DNA of 64,000 nucleotides from Methylocella silvestris BL2 (GTDB lineage: Bacteria > Pseudomonadota > Alphaproteobacteria > Rhizobiales > Beijerinckiaceae), in assembly GCF_000021745.1 (NCBI RefSeq), contig NC_011666.1, forward strand, positions 1,550,001 to 1,614,000, given 5' to 3'. Below the pieces are notes generated by a model, which searched no databases, was not told the origin of the DNA, and worked only from the letters and a program-made list of their open reading frames with translations. Every line of letters begins with the position of its first letter. Position 1 is the first letter of the stretch. Positions 40,077-50,032 of this stretch are shown here, one piece after another. A program made the translations under genes and the position numbers.

Positions 40077-41300
40077 ATGAGTGGCGGCGTCGTGATCGTC
40101 GGTGCAGGGCAAGCTGGCGCTCGAACAGCACTGGAGCTCCGGGCCCTCGGCTATGAAGGACGCATTACGCTTATCGGGGACGAACCGTATCCGCCCTACG
40201 AGCGGCCCAACTTGTCCAAGGAAATGATTTCCGATGTCCAGACCAAAGTGTCCTGGGTATCAGGCGAAAAGGATTATGCTGACGCGGAAATCAACATTTT
40301 CTTGGCGACCAGAGTAGAACGTATCGACCGCGCCAAACAGTCTATTTTTCTTAATGATGGAACGACGTGCGACTACGAGTACCTCGTACTGGCAACTGGT
40401 GGACGACCCCGCCAATTGCCGTTCGTAAGCTCTCGGATCTGCACGTTGCGCACCGTCGATGATGCTCTGAGAATTCGTGACTTGGCGGCTAAGGCACGCA
40501 AGGTAATCGTAGTAGGGGCAGGGGTTATTGGATTGGAAGTTGCCTCTACCCTGTGTGCAATGGGCATAGAAACGACAGTGGTGGAACAGGGGCCAGGTAT
40601 CCTCGGAAGGGGGTTTCCATCCAATCTGGCGGCCTATCTTGCTGATTTACACCAAGTTGCCGGCATCCGTATCCTTACCTCGGTCGGTATCGGCGCCGTC
40701 CGTGATGCTGACGCTGAGCTGTCGGTCGAACTTGGTACCGGCGAGACCCTCACCTGCGATTTCGCGGTCGTGGGTATCGGCATCACGCCGAATGTCTCGC
40801 TGGCCGAAAAAGCGGGCCTTTCCATCGACAACGGGATAATCGTCGATAGCCAGCTACGGACGTCAGACATAAAAATCTATGCGGTCGGCGACAATGCAAT
40901 AAAACGAGACGAAAACGGCCGTTTATGCCGCGTAGAAACCTGGCAGAACGCGAACCTGACGGCAACGGCGGCAGCGGCGTCCATAACGGGGCGTCCCAGA
41001 AGGGTGCCTGATGTGCCTTGGTTTTGGACCGATCAACTTGGTCATAACATCCAACTAGCCGGAAAATTTGACGAATTCACAACTAGTTATGAACGCTATG
41101 GGGTGAATGAAGGTAGTAAAGTATTCCTGTATCTTAAGAGGGATATATTGGTCGGCGCCGCGACAGTGGATGCCGGTCGAGAAATGTCGTTATGCCGGCG
41201 CCTGATTCAGGCTTGCAAGCGAATAGAGCCCGAATTGTTAGAGCCTGCCCGTCTGGATATGGCGGCATTGCAGGCGGCTCTCAAAGTTTCCTTAGTTTAG
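40077..41300 (+). CDS. Ferredoxin reductase of the oxygenase system
   Basis: This FAD-containing NADH:ferredoxin reductase of 407 residues resembles the BphA4/putidaredoxin reductase group. It has the FAD fold VVIVGAGQAGARTALEL, the NAD fold VIVVGAGVIGLEVAS and the second FAD contact IYAVGDNA. It completes the three-component oxygenase with the ferredoxin and the alpha/beta subunits. The C-terminal domain (WFWTDQLGHNIQLAG) is typical. It is separated from the beta subunit by 115 bases without a gene. Confidence 0.93.
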   Translation: MSGGVVIVGAGQAGARTALELRALGYEGRITLIGDEPYPPYERPNLSKEMISDVQTKVSWVSGEKDYADAEINIFLATRVERIDRAKQSIFLNDGTTCDYEYLVLATGGRPRQLPFVSSRICTLRTVDDALRIRDLAAKARKVIVVGAGVIGLEVASTLCAMGIETTVVEQGPGILGRGFPSNLAAYLADLHQVAGIRILTSVGIGAVRDADAELSVELGTGETLTCDFAVVGIGITPNVSLAEKAGLSIDNGIIVDSQLRTSDIKIYAVGDNAIKRDENGRLCRVETWQNANLTATAAAASITGRPRRVPDVPWFWTDQLGHNIQLAGKFDEFTTSYERYGVNEGSKVFLYLKRDILVGAATVDAGREMSLCRRLIQACKRIEPELLEPARLDMAALQAALKVSLV

Positions 41301-41375
41301 AGCCTTGTGCGGCGCTTGAATGAACGACGCGATGCCATCTCAGTAGACGGAAACGCGACACTGCCGGAGGGATTA

Positions 41376-42359
41376 ATGGATACCACAACGCTGCAGCGCC
41401 ATAGTCTATTGGAGGAGGCTCCGCCGGATCTGATTTCCAGACACGCGTGCATGAAAGTCGCGCAACATCGTCTGCATTTATGTGGCCGCTCGCTCCACGA
41501 CCGCGGGTACCTTCGGCATTTGAGTTTGGGCAACGTCGACCTTTCTAGCCTCGGTTTCGGTTCAGAAGCCGTTGTCGAAGGGGCAGCGCCTGCCCATTAC
41601 TACTACATTCAAATGGTGCTGTCCGGTCAACTGGGCCTCGAGTCTCAGGGGAACTCTGTTGTCGTAGATTGTAAGTCTTTGGCGGTGATTAATCCTTCTC
41701 GCAAGCTTAGTCTGCACCACTCTGAAGATTGCCGAAAATTGATTGTGCGCATTCGCAGCGATGTCGTGGAACGAGAGTTAGCAAATATCCTTGGCTCGCC
41801 GGTACGCGATCCCGTCAATTTCGTAAGTACCATGGGCGCTGACGGTCCTGGTTTGAGACGTTTAATCCGCACGATCGACTATGTCTGTCAGGAAGTGGAC
41901 GACCCATTTTCCCGTTGCGAGACCGTCCACGTTTATGAACGGATCGAAGGGCTCTTGTGCTCGGCAATACTGACAGGAGTACCGAACGATTACTCTGAAG
42001 AGATCAGCCGCCTTGGTGAACATAATGGTCCTAGCTATCTTCGACGCGCGGAGCGTTACGTTAAATCCCGTTTGTCTGAGACAATTTCAATTGATGACCT
42101 CGTGAATGCTTCCGGGGCAAGTATGAGGACTTTGTACAAGGTGTTTAATACGCACCACAACGCGACGCCCATGGGCTACGTTAAGCGCATACGTTTAGAG
42201 CATGCCCGGCGAGAATTGGAGAATATCGATGGTTCAGTTAGGACCGTCGCCGAGGTTGCCATGGCAGTTGGTATGGAACATCTCGGCAATTTTGCAGCGG
42301 ATTACAAGAAAATCTATCACGAATTGCCTTCAGAAACATTGCGACGAAATAGACAGTAA
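41376..42359 (+). CDS. AraC/XylS-family activator
   Basis: This 327-residue protein has an N-terminal AraC_binding_2-type effector region (YYYIQMVLSGQLGLESQG) and a C-terminal pair of helix-turn-helix motifs (ISIDDLVNASGASMRTLYKVF and VAEVAMAVGMEHLGNFAADY). Members of this XylS-like branch respond to aromatic acids and switch on catabolic promoters. The ATG at 41376 follows GGAGG. Placement between the oxygenase and the meta-pathway genes makes it the likely activator of one or both. Confidence 0.9.
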   Translation: MDTTTLQRHSLLEEAPPDLISRHACMKVAQHRLHLCGRSLHDRGYLRHLSLGNVDLSSLGFGSEAVVEGAAPAHYYYIQMVLSGQLGLESQGNSVVVDCKSLAVINPSRKLSLHHSEDCRKLIVRIRSDVVERELANILGSPVRDPVNFVSTMGADGPGLRRLIRTIDYVCQEVDDPFSRCETVHVYERIEGLLCSAILTGVPNDYSEEISRLGEHNGPSYLRRAERYVKSRLSETISIDDLVNASGASMRTLYKVFNTHHNATPMGYVKRIRLEHARRELENIDGSVRTVAEVAMAVGMEHLGNFAADYKKIYHELPSETLRRNRQ

Positions 42360-42367
42360 GTAAGTAT

Positions 42368-42814
42368 ATGTTTGTAAAGCCAACAATTCTACGAAAAGCG
42401 TTTAATTCATACGCGATATGTCTTACGCGCGGGTCACAGAGCGTGACTTTAGCCGCATCGCGTAGGAACAGGCTTGATGGAAATGAGTCCCAATACGATC
42501 CTTGGGTCGGGAATATCGGCGCTGATCTTATGATTGGAACTATGCCGGTGTCGAAGAATCTGGAGGCGGGCGCGATGGTTGGTATCAATCTCAAGTCCGA
42601 CGGATTTGAGTGCGCGGTTCGGTTCGGCCTGCCCGTCACGCCCGAGGGCGTCGAAATGCTGCGGATACAGCCGAACTTTTCTCACCTCAAGGTTGCGATC
42701 GACGGGACGGCGGCGGCGCGCAAATCCAAACAATACGTCCTCCAGAAGGAGAGCAAGAACGTAATCAATCCGAAGCCTGCCACAATCGATTCCTCCGTTG
42801 GTCTGAAGTTGTGA
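42368..42814 (+). pseudogene. Decayed acetaldehyde dehydrogenase (dmpF) copy
   Basis: From about 42509 the frame reads GNIGADLMIGTMPVSKNLEA, then GAMVGINLKSDGFECAVRFG, then YVLQKESKNVINPKPATI. It aligns block by block with the first 100 residues of the intact acylating acetaldehyde dehydrogenase encoded at 46976 ([40 protein letters not shown]). The nucleotide-binding start is altered and the whole catalytic part is missing. The frame happens to stay open, but the product would not be functional. It lies exactly where the low-GC upper genes meet the high-GC lower genes. Confidence 0.8.
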
Positions 42815-42815
42815 C

Positions 42816-43169
42816 ATGGCCAGCGAACGCTTCACCCTCACTCTGGAAGGCCATGGCGCGAGCTCGGGCTATGCGGACGAACGCGTGCTGGTGGCGTTGG
42901 AGCGCGCCCAGGGTTTTGGCCAGATTAAAAACATGCCGTGCCGTCTACCCGTGGGATGTCGCCGCGGCGGCTGCGGCATCTGCCGCGTGCGTGTCCTCGC
43001 GGGCGCCTATCGCCGCGATCCGATGAGCCGGACGCATGTTTCCGTGGAAGATGAAGGCGCCGGGTTGGTGCTCGCCTGCTGCATCTATCCGCTTTCCGAT
43101 CTTTCGCTGCGGCTGGAGCCTCCGGCCGCGGTCAAAGGAATGGGCCAAAAGGCCATCCAACAAGGCTGA
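42816..43169 (+). CDS. xylT: XylT-like 2Fe-2S ferredoxin
   Basis: This plant-type ferredoxin of 117 residues has cluster cysteines in LPVGCRRGGCGICRV and in LACCIYP. In meta pathways XylT-type ferredoxins reduce the iron of catechol 2,3-dioxygenase back to the active ferrous form after it is oxidised by poor substrates. The gene directly precedes catechol 2,3-dioxygenase, twelve bases away, which fits that role. Composition changes sharply to high GC from here on. Confidence 0.88.
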   Translation: MASERFTLTLEGHGASSGYADERVLVALERAQGFGQIKNMPCRLPVGCRRGGCGICRVRVLAGAYRRDPMSRTHVSVEDEGAGLVLACCIYPLSDLSLRLEPPAAVKGMGQKAIQQG

Positions 43170-43181
43170 GGAGGAATTACC

Positions 43182-44102
43182 ATGGCTATTTCAGGGGTGC
43201 TGCGCCCAGGCTTCATCCAGCTCCGCGTGCTGGACATGCCGGGTTCGATCGACCATTACACCAAGCGCATCGGCATGCACCAGGTCACCGAGGGGCCCGA
43301 CGGCCGCGTCTATCTCAAAACGGCGGACGAATTCGATCATCATTCATTCGTTCTGCGCCGCGCCGATACGGCAGGGTACGACCTGATGGCGTTCAAGGTG
43401 CTCGAGGACGCCGATCTCGACAAGTTCGAGAAGCGCATCGCCGATTACGGGATCGCCGCTGATCATGTGCCCGCCGGCGAAATGCCGGGCATCGGCCGCC
43501 GCATCGGTTTCAAGATTCCCTCCGGGCACCGTATCGAGCTATTCGCTCATTCGGAACAATCCGATCCCAAGCCGCGCGTCCACAATCCCGATGTTTGGGA
43601 AGTCGAACCGCACGGCATGCGTGCGCTCCGCTTCGATCACGCCCTGCTCTATGGTCCGGAGATCGAGAAGAACCTCAACTTCTTCGAGAAGGTTCTCGAC
43701 TTCCGCTGCGCCGAGCGCGTCGACATGCCCGACGGCCTGCTGGCGATCTGGCTCAGCTGCGGCATGAAGGCGCATGACATTGCCTTCGTTAAATACCCCG
43801 AGCCGGGCAAATTCCATCACGCTGCCTTTGATCTTGAAAACTGGAACGACGTCGGCAACGCCGCCGACATCCTGACCCGCTACGACATCTCGATAGACAT
43901 CGGTCCTACCCGTCACGGCATCACGCGCGGCCAGACGATCTATTTTTTCGACCCCTCCGGCAATCGCAACGAAGTGTTTACGGGCGGCTACACTTATTAC
44001 CCGGACCTGCCGACCCGTACCTGGGACGAAAAAGAACTTGGGAAGGGCATCTTCTATTACGAGCGGAAGATGAATGACGCCTTCCTCTCTGTCGTGACCT
44101 AA
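43182..44102 (+). CDS. xylE: Catechol 2,3-dioxygenase
   Basis: This extradiol enzyme opens catechol to 2-hydroxymuconic semialdehyde. The 306-residue two-domain protein has iron ligands in LRFDHALLYG, KFHHAAFDLENW and GNRNEVFTGG, as in XylE/DmpB. It starts MAISGVLRPGFIQLRVLDM after GAGGAGG. It is followed immediately by the GlcG-like gene and then by the complete lower pathway in the same direction. Confidence 0.96.
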   Translation: MAISGVLRPGFIQLRVLDMPGSIDHYTKRIGMHQVTEGPDGRVYLKTADEFDHHSFVLRRADTAGYDLMAFKVLEDADLDKFEKRIADYGIAADHVPAGEMPGIGRRIGFKIPSGHRIELFAHSEQSDPKPRVHNPDVWEVEPHGMRALRFDHALLYGPEIEKNLNFFEKVLDFRCAERVDMPDGLLAIWLSCGMKAHDIAFVKYPEPGKFHHAAFDLENWNDVGNAADILTRYDISIDIGPTRHGITRGQTIYFFDPSGNRNEVFTGGYTYYPDLPTRTWDEKELGKGIFYYERKMNDAFLSVVT

Positions 44103-44540
44103 GTGACGGTCGTCGTGAAGATCGCCATCTCGCGCATGTCGATTGCAGCCGCTGCGGCGTATGTTGCGGTGGAGGCGGCGGTGGCGCATGCCGGCGCCGT
44201 GGACCAGGCAATTGTCGCCGCCGTTGCGGATGCGAGCGGCGATCTCGTCGCGCTGCTGCGCGCCGATGGCGCCTTCAAGGCCTCTGTCGGCATCGCCCAG
44301 GACAAGGCTTATACCGCCGCCGTCTTCGGCGTCTCGACGGACGCTTTGAGCGACGATTTGGGCGCAAATCCTAGTTTGCACCTGGGCATCGCCCTGCGCC
44401 CCGGCGTGGTCCTGTTCGCCGGCGGCCTGCCGATTGTCATTGATGGTCAAGTCATTGGCGGAATTGGTGTGTCTGGCGGGTCGGAGGCGGAGGACCGGGC
44501 TTGCGCGGAAGCCGGACTAGCGGCGCTTGGGCAGGTTTGA
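44103..44540 (+). CDS. GlcG/HbpS-family (DUF336) protein
   Basis: This small protein of about 145 residues belongs to the GlcG/HbpS (haem-degrading HbpS-like) family. It shows VADASGDLVALLRADGAFKA, IAQDKAYTAAVFGVST, then GLPIVIDGQVIGGIGVSGG. Some family members bind haem or cobalamin; the role inside meta-cleavage clusters is unclear. The GTG at 44103 directly follows the xylE stop; Met at 44136 is an alternative. It has no signal peptide. Confidence 0.85.
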   Translation: MTVVVKIAISRMSIAAAAAYVAVEAAVAHAGAVDQAIVAAVADASGDLVALLRADGAFKASVGIAQDKAYTAAVFGVSTDALSDDLGANPSLHLGIALRPGVVLFAGGLPIVIDGQVIGGIGVSGGSEAEDRACAEAGLAALGQV

Positions 44541-44629
44541 AACACCGCACGCGGATTATGGCGATAATGCCAACAGTTCAAGGGGCCTGTAACCGGACAG
44601 GCGCGTCCAAGCCGATCGAGGAGACGAAA

Positions 44630-46144
44630 ATGTCGGTTCAGGCATTGCAGGGGCTGGCGCAAATTCGCGTCGATACAGCGCGCCGCGACGCGGCGCATTT
44701 CATCAATGGCGAGTTCACGCAGGGATTGACCAGCAAGGGCTGGTGGGAGAACCGCTCGCCGCTCGACAACAGCGTGATAGGCCGCGTGCCGGAGGGCGGC
44801 CAGGCGGAGGTTGACGCGGCGGTGCACGCCGCCCGTGCGGCGCTCGACGGCACCTGGGGCAAGATGACGGTGGCCCAGCGGACCGATCTGCTCGCCGCAG
44901 TTGCCAACGAAATCGACGCCCGCTTTGATGAATTCCTCGCCGCCGAATGTCTCGATACCGGCAAGCCCTATAGCCTCGCCTCGCATATCGATATTCCGCG
45001 CGGCGCCGCCAATTTCAAGATGTTCGCCGATACGGTGAAGAACGTCTCGACCGAAACATTCATCCTCGACACGCCGGACGGCAAGAGCGCCGTCAATTAC
45101 GGCCTCCGCCGACCCAAGGGCCTGATCGCGGTAATTTCGCCGTGGAACCTCCCGCTGCTGCTCATGACCTGGAAAGTCGGCCCGGCGCTCGCCTGCGGCA
45201 ACACAGTTGTGGTGAAGCCGTCGGAAGAAACGCCGTTGACTGCGACGCTGCTCGGCGAAGTGATGAACAAGGTCGGCGTGCCGAAGGGCGTCTATAACGT
45301 CGTCCACGGCCTCGGCCCGAATTCCGCCGGCGAGTTCCTAACCCAGCATCCGCTGGTCAACGGCATCACTTTCACCGGCGAGACCCGGACCGGCGAGGCG
45401 ATCATGCGCCAGGCGGCGCTCGGCGTGCGGCAGGTGTCGTTCGAATTGGGCGGCAAGAATCCGGCGATTGTGTTCGCGGATTGCGATCTGGACAAGGCGA
45501 TCGAGGGCACGATGCGCTCGGCTTTCGCTAACTGCGGCCAAGTTTGTCTGGGCACCGAGCGCGTCTATGTCGAGCGCCCGATCTTCGACTCCTTCGTGGC
45601 CCGCATGAAGGGGGACGCCGAGGCCTTGAGGCTCGGACGGCCGGAAGACGGCGCGACTAATCTTGGCCCACTGATCAGTCAGGAACATCGCAGCAAGGTG
45701 CTGTCCTATTACAAGTTGGCCCTGGAGGAAGGCGCGACCCTTGTCACGGGCGGTGGCGTTCCCGACATGCCCGGCGAGCTTGCGCTTGGCGCCTGGGTTC
45801 AGCCGACCATCTGGACCGGACTCAAGGATGACGCCCGCGCCGTCAACGAGGAGATTTTCGGGCCGTGCTGCCATATCCGCCCGTTTGACACGGAAGAAGA
45901 GGCGGTCAGGCTAGCCAATTCCACGCCCTACGGACTCGCCGCGGCGGTGTGGACGGAGAACGTCTCCCGCGCCCATCGCGTCGCGTCGAAAATGGATGTC
46001 GGCATCTGCTGGGTAAACTCCTGGTTTCTGCGCGACCTGCGCACGGCCTTCGGCGGCGCCAAGCAGTCCGGCATCGGCCGGGAGGGCGGCCTTCACTCGC
46101 TGGAGTTCTATACCGAACTCTCCAACGTCTGCATCAAGCTTTGA
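44630..46144 (+). CDS. xylG: 2-hydroxymuconic semialdehyde dehydrogenase
   Basis: This NAD-dependent aldehyde dehydrogenase of 504 residues oxidises 2-hydroxymuconic semialdehyde to 4-oxalocrotonate, the dehydrogenative branch of the meta pathway. It has the active-site glutamate in [14 protein letters not shown], the catalytic cysteine in [14 protein letters not shown] and the cofactor loop in [14 protein letters not shown]. The ATG at 44630 follows GAGGAGA. XylG/DmpC identity is supported by position between xylE and the hydratase gene. Confidence 0.94.
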   Translation: MSVQALQGLAQIRVDTARRDAAHFINGEFTQGLTSKGWWENRSPLDNSVIGRVPEGGQAEVDAAVHAARAALDGTWGKMTVAQRTDLLAAVANEIDARFDEFLAAECLDTGKPYSLASHIDIPRGAANFKMFADTVKNVSTETFILDTPDGKSAVNYGLRRPKGLIAVISPWNLPLLLMTWKVGPALACGNTVVVKPSEETPLTATLLGEVMNKVGVPKGVYNVVHGLGPNSAGEFLTQHPLVNGITFTGETRTGEAIMRQAALGVRQVSFELGGKNPAIVFADCDLDKAIEGTMRSAFANCGQVCLGTERVYVERPIFDSFVARMKGDAEALRLGRPEDGATNLGPLISQEHRSKVLSYYKLALEEGATLVTGGGVPDMPGELALGAWVQPTIWTGLKDDARAVNEEIFGPCCHIRPFDTEEEAVRLANSTPYGLAAAVWTENVSRAHRVASKMDVGICWVNSWFLRDLRTAFGGAKQSGIGREGGLHSLEFYTELSNVCIKL

Positions 46145-46181
46145 TGGCCGCCCATTCAAACCACTCAGGAAGGACGCCATT

Positions 46182-46976
46182 GTGTCGGACCAAGCGATAA
46201 ATCACGTCGCAGACAAGATTTTCGAAGCGCATCGCGTCGGCAAGCCGAGTGCGCCGGTGCGGGATCTTTTGCCCGAAGGGGCGATCGACCAGGCTTATGC
46301 GGCGCAGGAGGTCAATACGGGCCGCTGGCTCGCCGAAGGCCGTCGCCTGGTTGGTCGCAAGATCGGCCTGACCTCGTTGGCAGTACAAAAGCAGCTTGGC
46401 GTTGATCAGCCTGATTACGGCATGTTGTTCGACGATATGGCCGTGCCGGACGGCTGGGATATCGGGCGCAAGCAATTGATCCAACCCAAGGTAGAAGCCG
46501 AGGTCGCCTTCGTGCTCGATCACGATCTCGATCAGGAGCGCCTCACCATCGCGGATGTGATCCGCGCCGTGGCCTTCGCTCTTCCGGCGATCGAGGTGGT
46601 GGATTCGCGCATCGTCGATTGGAAGATCGGCATTCTCGACACCATCGCCGACAACGCGTCATCGGGGCTCTATGTCCTCGGCGCGACGCCCAAGAAGCTC
46701 AAGGATCTCGATCTGCGCGCAGCCGGCATGGTCATGGAAACCGCGGGCGAGCCGGTCTCGGTCGGCGCGGGCGTGGCCTGCCTCGGCGATCCTCTCTCCG
46801 CCATGCTTTGGCTGGCAAAAACCATGGCCCGGGTCGGGCGTCCGCTGAAAGCGGGCGACACGGTGCTGTCGGGCGCGCTCGGTCCCATGGCGCCGGTCAA
46901 ATGGGGCAACGTTATTGAAGCGCGGATCGCCGGCCTCGGCTCGGTGCGCGCGGCCTTTGCGAAGGAGCAAGCATAA
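46182..46976 (+). CDS. 2-hydroxypenta-2,4-dienoate hydratase
   Basis: This 264-residue enzyme of the hydratase/decarboxylase family adds water to 2-hydroxypenta-2,4-dienoate to give 4-hydroxy-2-oxovalerate (DmpE/XylJ/MhpD). It shows [20 protein letters not shown] with DYGMLFDDM, then [13 protein letters not shown] with metal-binding glutamates, and the [11 protein letters not shown] segment. The QLGVDQPD form separates it from the paralogous decarboxylase at 48954. The start is GTG after AGGAAGG, and the end overlaps the dehydrogenase start by one base. Confidence 0.92.
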
Positions 46977-47917
46977 TGGAAAAGATTCCCTGCGCGATCA
47001 TCGGTTCGGGCAATATCGGCACCGACCTTATGATCAAGATCATGCGCATGTCGAAACATCTGGAAATGGGCGCGATGGTCGGCATCGACCCCAAGTCGGA
47101 CGGTCTGGCGCGCGCCGCGCGCCTCGGCGTCCCAGTGACGCATGAGGGCATCGATGGCCTGCGCAAGCTCCCCAATTACGGCGACATCCAGATCGTTTTC
47201 GACGCCACTTCGGCCGGCGCCCATGTCCACAACAACGCCATCCTCCAGAAGGACGGCAAAAAGGTGATCGACCTCACCCCGGCGGCGATTGGCCCCTTCA
47301 CCATTCCGGCGATCAATGGCGACGCCAATATCGATGAGCCTAATATCAACATGGTCACCTGCGGCGGCCAGGCGACGATCCCGATGGTGCGCGCCGTGCG
47401 CCGCGCCACGGACCGCGTCATTTGGGGCGAGATCGTCGCCTCGATCTCGTCGAAATCCGCCGGTCCCGGCACCCGCGCCAACATCGACGAATTTACCGAG
47501 ACGACCTCGAAAGCGATCGAGATTCTTGGCGGCGCAGAACATGGCAAGGCGATCATCATTCTCAACCCCGCCGAGCCGCCGCTGATCATGCGCGACACCG
47601 TGTTCACTTTGTCGCAGGGCGGCAGCAGAGAATCCATCGAGCAGTCGATCCTCGACATGGTCGCCGCCGTTCAGAAATATGTGCCCGGCTACCGCCTGAA
47701 GCAGAAGGTGCAGTTCGAAAATATCGGCGACAACGCGCCGGTGCGCATTCCCGGCGTCGGCCTGTGCTCCGGCCTGAAAACCACGATCATGCTCGAGGTG
47801 GAAGGCGCGGCGCATTACCTGCCGGCCTATGCCGGCAATCTCGACATCATGACCTCCGCGGCTCTGGTCTCTGCCGACCATTGGGCGGCCAAGCAATTGC
47901 AGAAGGAGGCCGCGTGA
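46976..47917 (+). CDS. dmpF: Acetaldehyde dehydrogenase (acylating)
   Basis: DmpF/MhpF converts acetaldehyde, NAD and CoA to acetyl-CoA and works as a complex with the aldolase, which channels the aldehyde. The 313 residues start with the NAD fold [16 protein letters not shown] and include the catalytic cysteine in [16 protein letters not shown] and the [14 protein letters not shown] segment. The stop overlaps the ATG of the aldolase (TGATG). A decayed N-terminal copy of the same gene lies at 42368-42814. Confidence 0.96.
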
Positions 47918-48957
47918 TGGCCCGCATCAATCCGAACAAGCTATACGTCCAGGATGTCACGCTGCGCGACGGCATGCATTCGGTGCGTCACCAGTACAGC
48001 CTTGACGCGGTGCGCGCCATCGCCCGTGCGCTCGACCGCGCCCACGTCGACGCCATCGAGATCAGCCACGGCGACGGCATCACCGGCTCGACCTTTAACT
48101 ACGGCTTCGGCGCGCATGACGATACCGAATGGATCGCAGCGGTGGCCGGCGAATGCAAGTTCTCGCGCATCACTGTGCTGCTACTGCCGGGCATCGGCAC
48201 CGTGCATGATCTCAAATATGCCTGTGAGGCCGGCGCGCGTAGCGTGCGCGTCGCCACCCATTGCACGGAAGCGGACGTTTCGCGCCAGCATATCGAGGCG
48301 GGCCGCAAGCTTGGCATGGATACGGTCGGCTTTTTGATGATGGCGCACATGGCGCCGGTGGAGAAGCTGGTCGAACAGGCGCTGCTGATGGAAAGCTATG
48401 GCGCCGAATGCGTCTATGTGACGGATTCGGCTGGCGCGCTGCTGCCGAAACAGTACGCCGAACGCGTAAAAGCGGTGCGCGGCGCGCTGAAGCCCGAGAC
48501 GGAAATCGGCGTGCACACCCACCACAATCTGACCCTTGGTGTCGCGAACGCCGTGGCGGGAATTGAGGCAGGCGCCGTTCGCGTCGACGCCTCGCTCGCC
48601 GGCATGGGCGCGGGCGCCGGCAACGCGCCGCTCGAAGCTCTGATCGCGGTGCTCGACCGGATGGGAATCGAGACCGGCTGCGACCTGCACATGTTGATGG
48701 ACGCGGCGGACGATCTCGTGCGGCCCCTGCAGGACCGTCCGGTGCGGGTGGACCGCGAGTCGCTTTCACTCGGCTACGCCGGCGTCTATTCGAGCTTCCT
48801 GCGCCATGCGGAAAGCGCCTCGAAACTCTATGGCGTCGATACGCGCGACATCCTCACCGAACTCGGCAAGCGGCGCATGGTCGGCGGCCAGGAAGACATG
48901 ATTGTCGACGTCGCGCTGGACATTCTCAAATCACACGGGGCGGAGGCGGCCCAATGA
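47917..48957 (+). CDS. dmpG: 4-hydroxy-2-oxovalerate aldolase
   Basis: DmpG splits 4-hydroxy-2-oxovalerate to pyruvate and acetaldehyde in complex with DmpF. The 346-residue HMGL-like TIM barrel has the metal site aspartate in [14 protein letters not shown] and the histidines in [17 protein letters not shown]. The C-terminal DmpG communication domain is present ([19 protein letters not shown]). It overlaps dmpF and dmpH by one and four bases. Confidence 0.96.
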   Translation: MARINPNKLYVQDVTLRDGMHSVRHQYSLDAVRAIARALDRAHVDAIEISHGDGITGSTFNYGFGAHDDTEWIAAVAGECKFSRITVLLLPGIGTVHDLKYACEAGARSVRVATHCTEADVSRQHIEAGRKLGMDTVGFLMMAHMAPVEKLVEQALLMESYGAECVYVTDSAGALLPKQYAERVKAVRGALKPETEIGVHTHHNLTLGVANAVAGIEAGAVRVDASLAGMGAGAGNAPLEALIAVLDRMGIETGCDLHMLMDAADDLVRPLQDRPVRVDRESLSLGYAGVYSSFLRHAESASKLYGVDTRDILTELGKRRMVGGQEDMIVDVALDILKSHGAEAAQ

Positions 48958-49718
48958 ATGACATCGTCAAATTCGCCGAAATCGTCGACGAGGCCGCGCG
49001 GATCGCGAAGGCGATCCCGCAGTTCACGACATCGGCGCCGCTCGGCGTGGACGAGGCCTATGACGTCCAGGCGCGCTCCATCGAAAGGCGCCTTGCGCGT
49101 GGCGAGAGCCTCGTCGGCGTGAAAATGGGACTCACCTCTCGCGCCAAGATGATTCAGGTCGGCGTCGATGAAGTCATCTGGGGCCGCCTCACCGACGCCA
49201 TGCGGCTCGAGGAAGGCGGCGCGCTATCGAAGAAGCGCTACGTCCACCCGCGCATCGAGCCGGAGCTCGCCTTCCTGATGAAGCGCGAACTGTCGGGGGA
49301 CGTTTCGGCGGCGGAAGCCTTGAGCGCGGTCGAGGCCATCGCCCCGGCGATGGAAATCATCGATTCGCGCTATGAGAATTTCAAATTCGCTCTGCCGGAT
49401 GTCATCGCCGACAATTCCTCGTCATCCGGTTTCGTCGTCGGAAACTGGGGGCGTCCAGACCAGGATTTCTCCAATCTCGGCATCGTCATGGAAGTCGACG
49501 GACGCGCCGTCCAGATCGGCTCGACGGCGGCGATCCTCGGCCATCCCACCCGCTCACTTGTCGCGGCGGCGCGGGTCGCGGCCTGCATTGGCGGCCTGAA
49601 GCCCGGTTGGATCGTCCTGGCTGGCGGCGCCACCGCCGCGCACCCGCTGAGCGTCGGCCAGCATGTGCGCACTATCATACAGAATCTCGGTTCGGTCTCG
49701 ATCAGCATCACGGACTAA
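48954..49718 (+). CDS. dmpH: 4-oxalocrotonate decarboxylase
   Basis: DmpH/XylI decarboxylates 2-oxo-3-hexenedioate to 2-hydroxypenta-2,4-dienoate, acting with the hydratase. The 254-residue protein shares the hydratase fold: [20 protein letters not shown], then [14 protein letters not shown], then [20 protein letters not shown] with [12 protein letters not shown]. The [10 protein letters not shown] and SRYENF forms are those of decarboxylases, not hydratases. It overlaps dmpG by four bases. Confidence 0.94.
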   Translation: MNDIVKFAEIVDEAARIAKAIPQFTTSAPLGVDEAYDVQARSIERRLARGESLVGVKMGLTSRAKMIQVGVDEVIWGRLTDAMRLEEGGALSKKRYVHPRIEPELAFLMKRELSGDVSAAEALSAVEAIAPAMEIIDSRYENFKFALPDVIADNSSSSGFVVGNWGRPDQDFSNLGIVMEVDGRAVQIGSTAAILGHPTRSLVAAARVAACIGGLKPGWIVLAGGATAAHPLSVGQHVRTIIQNLGSVSISITD

Positions 49719-49721
49719 ACC

Positions 49722-49919
49722 ATGCCCATCGTCGAAATCACACTGATCGAAGGCCGCTCGGACGAGGCGAAGGAACGCCTCCATGCGAAGGTCGCCGACG
49801 CCATTCACGAGGCGATCGACGCGCCGAAAGAAGCGATCCGCATCATCATCCGCGAAGTGCCGCCGCTGCATTTTTCGGCCGGCGGCTTGGCCAAAGCGAA
49901 GCCTGCGGCGAAATCATGA
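49722..49919 (+). CDS. xylH: 4-oxalocrotonate tautomerase
   Basis: This 65-residue tautomerase converts the enol to the keto form of 4-oxalocrotonate. Mature Pro1 is the general base (MPIVEITLIEGRSDEAKERL), with an arginine at the usual place near residue 40 (IRIIIREVPP). It is the last gene of the meta operon, three bases after the decarboxylase, and is followed by a strong hairpin. Confidence 0.94.
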   Translation: MPIVEITLIEGRSDEAKERLHAKVADAIHEAIDAPKEAIRIIIREVPPLHFSAGGLAKAKPAAKS

Positions 49920-50032
49920 AGGGCCAACGAACGACCCGCTGGAGGGGTTGCGGTTAAAGTTACGCCACCATGCCAAGGTCGATCAAAATAGAATATAGTG
50001 TTCCTTGGAGTCGATTGGCGTGGCGTTGTGCG

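Noticed and set aside
42368-42814. A second functional acetaldehyde dehydrogenase
   Set aside because: Only about the first third is present, the cofactor-binding start is changed and the catalytic cysteine region is missing.
18915-50000. Reading the tRNA-Gly fragment as the left attachment site of an island containing the catabolic genes
   Set aside because: The fragment is on the plus strand, so a standard insertion would place the element on its left. The region on the right is accessory, but this site alone cannot define its left end.
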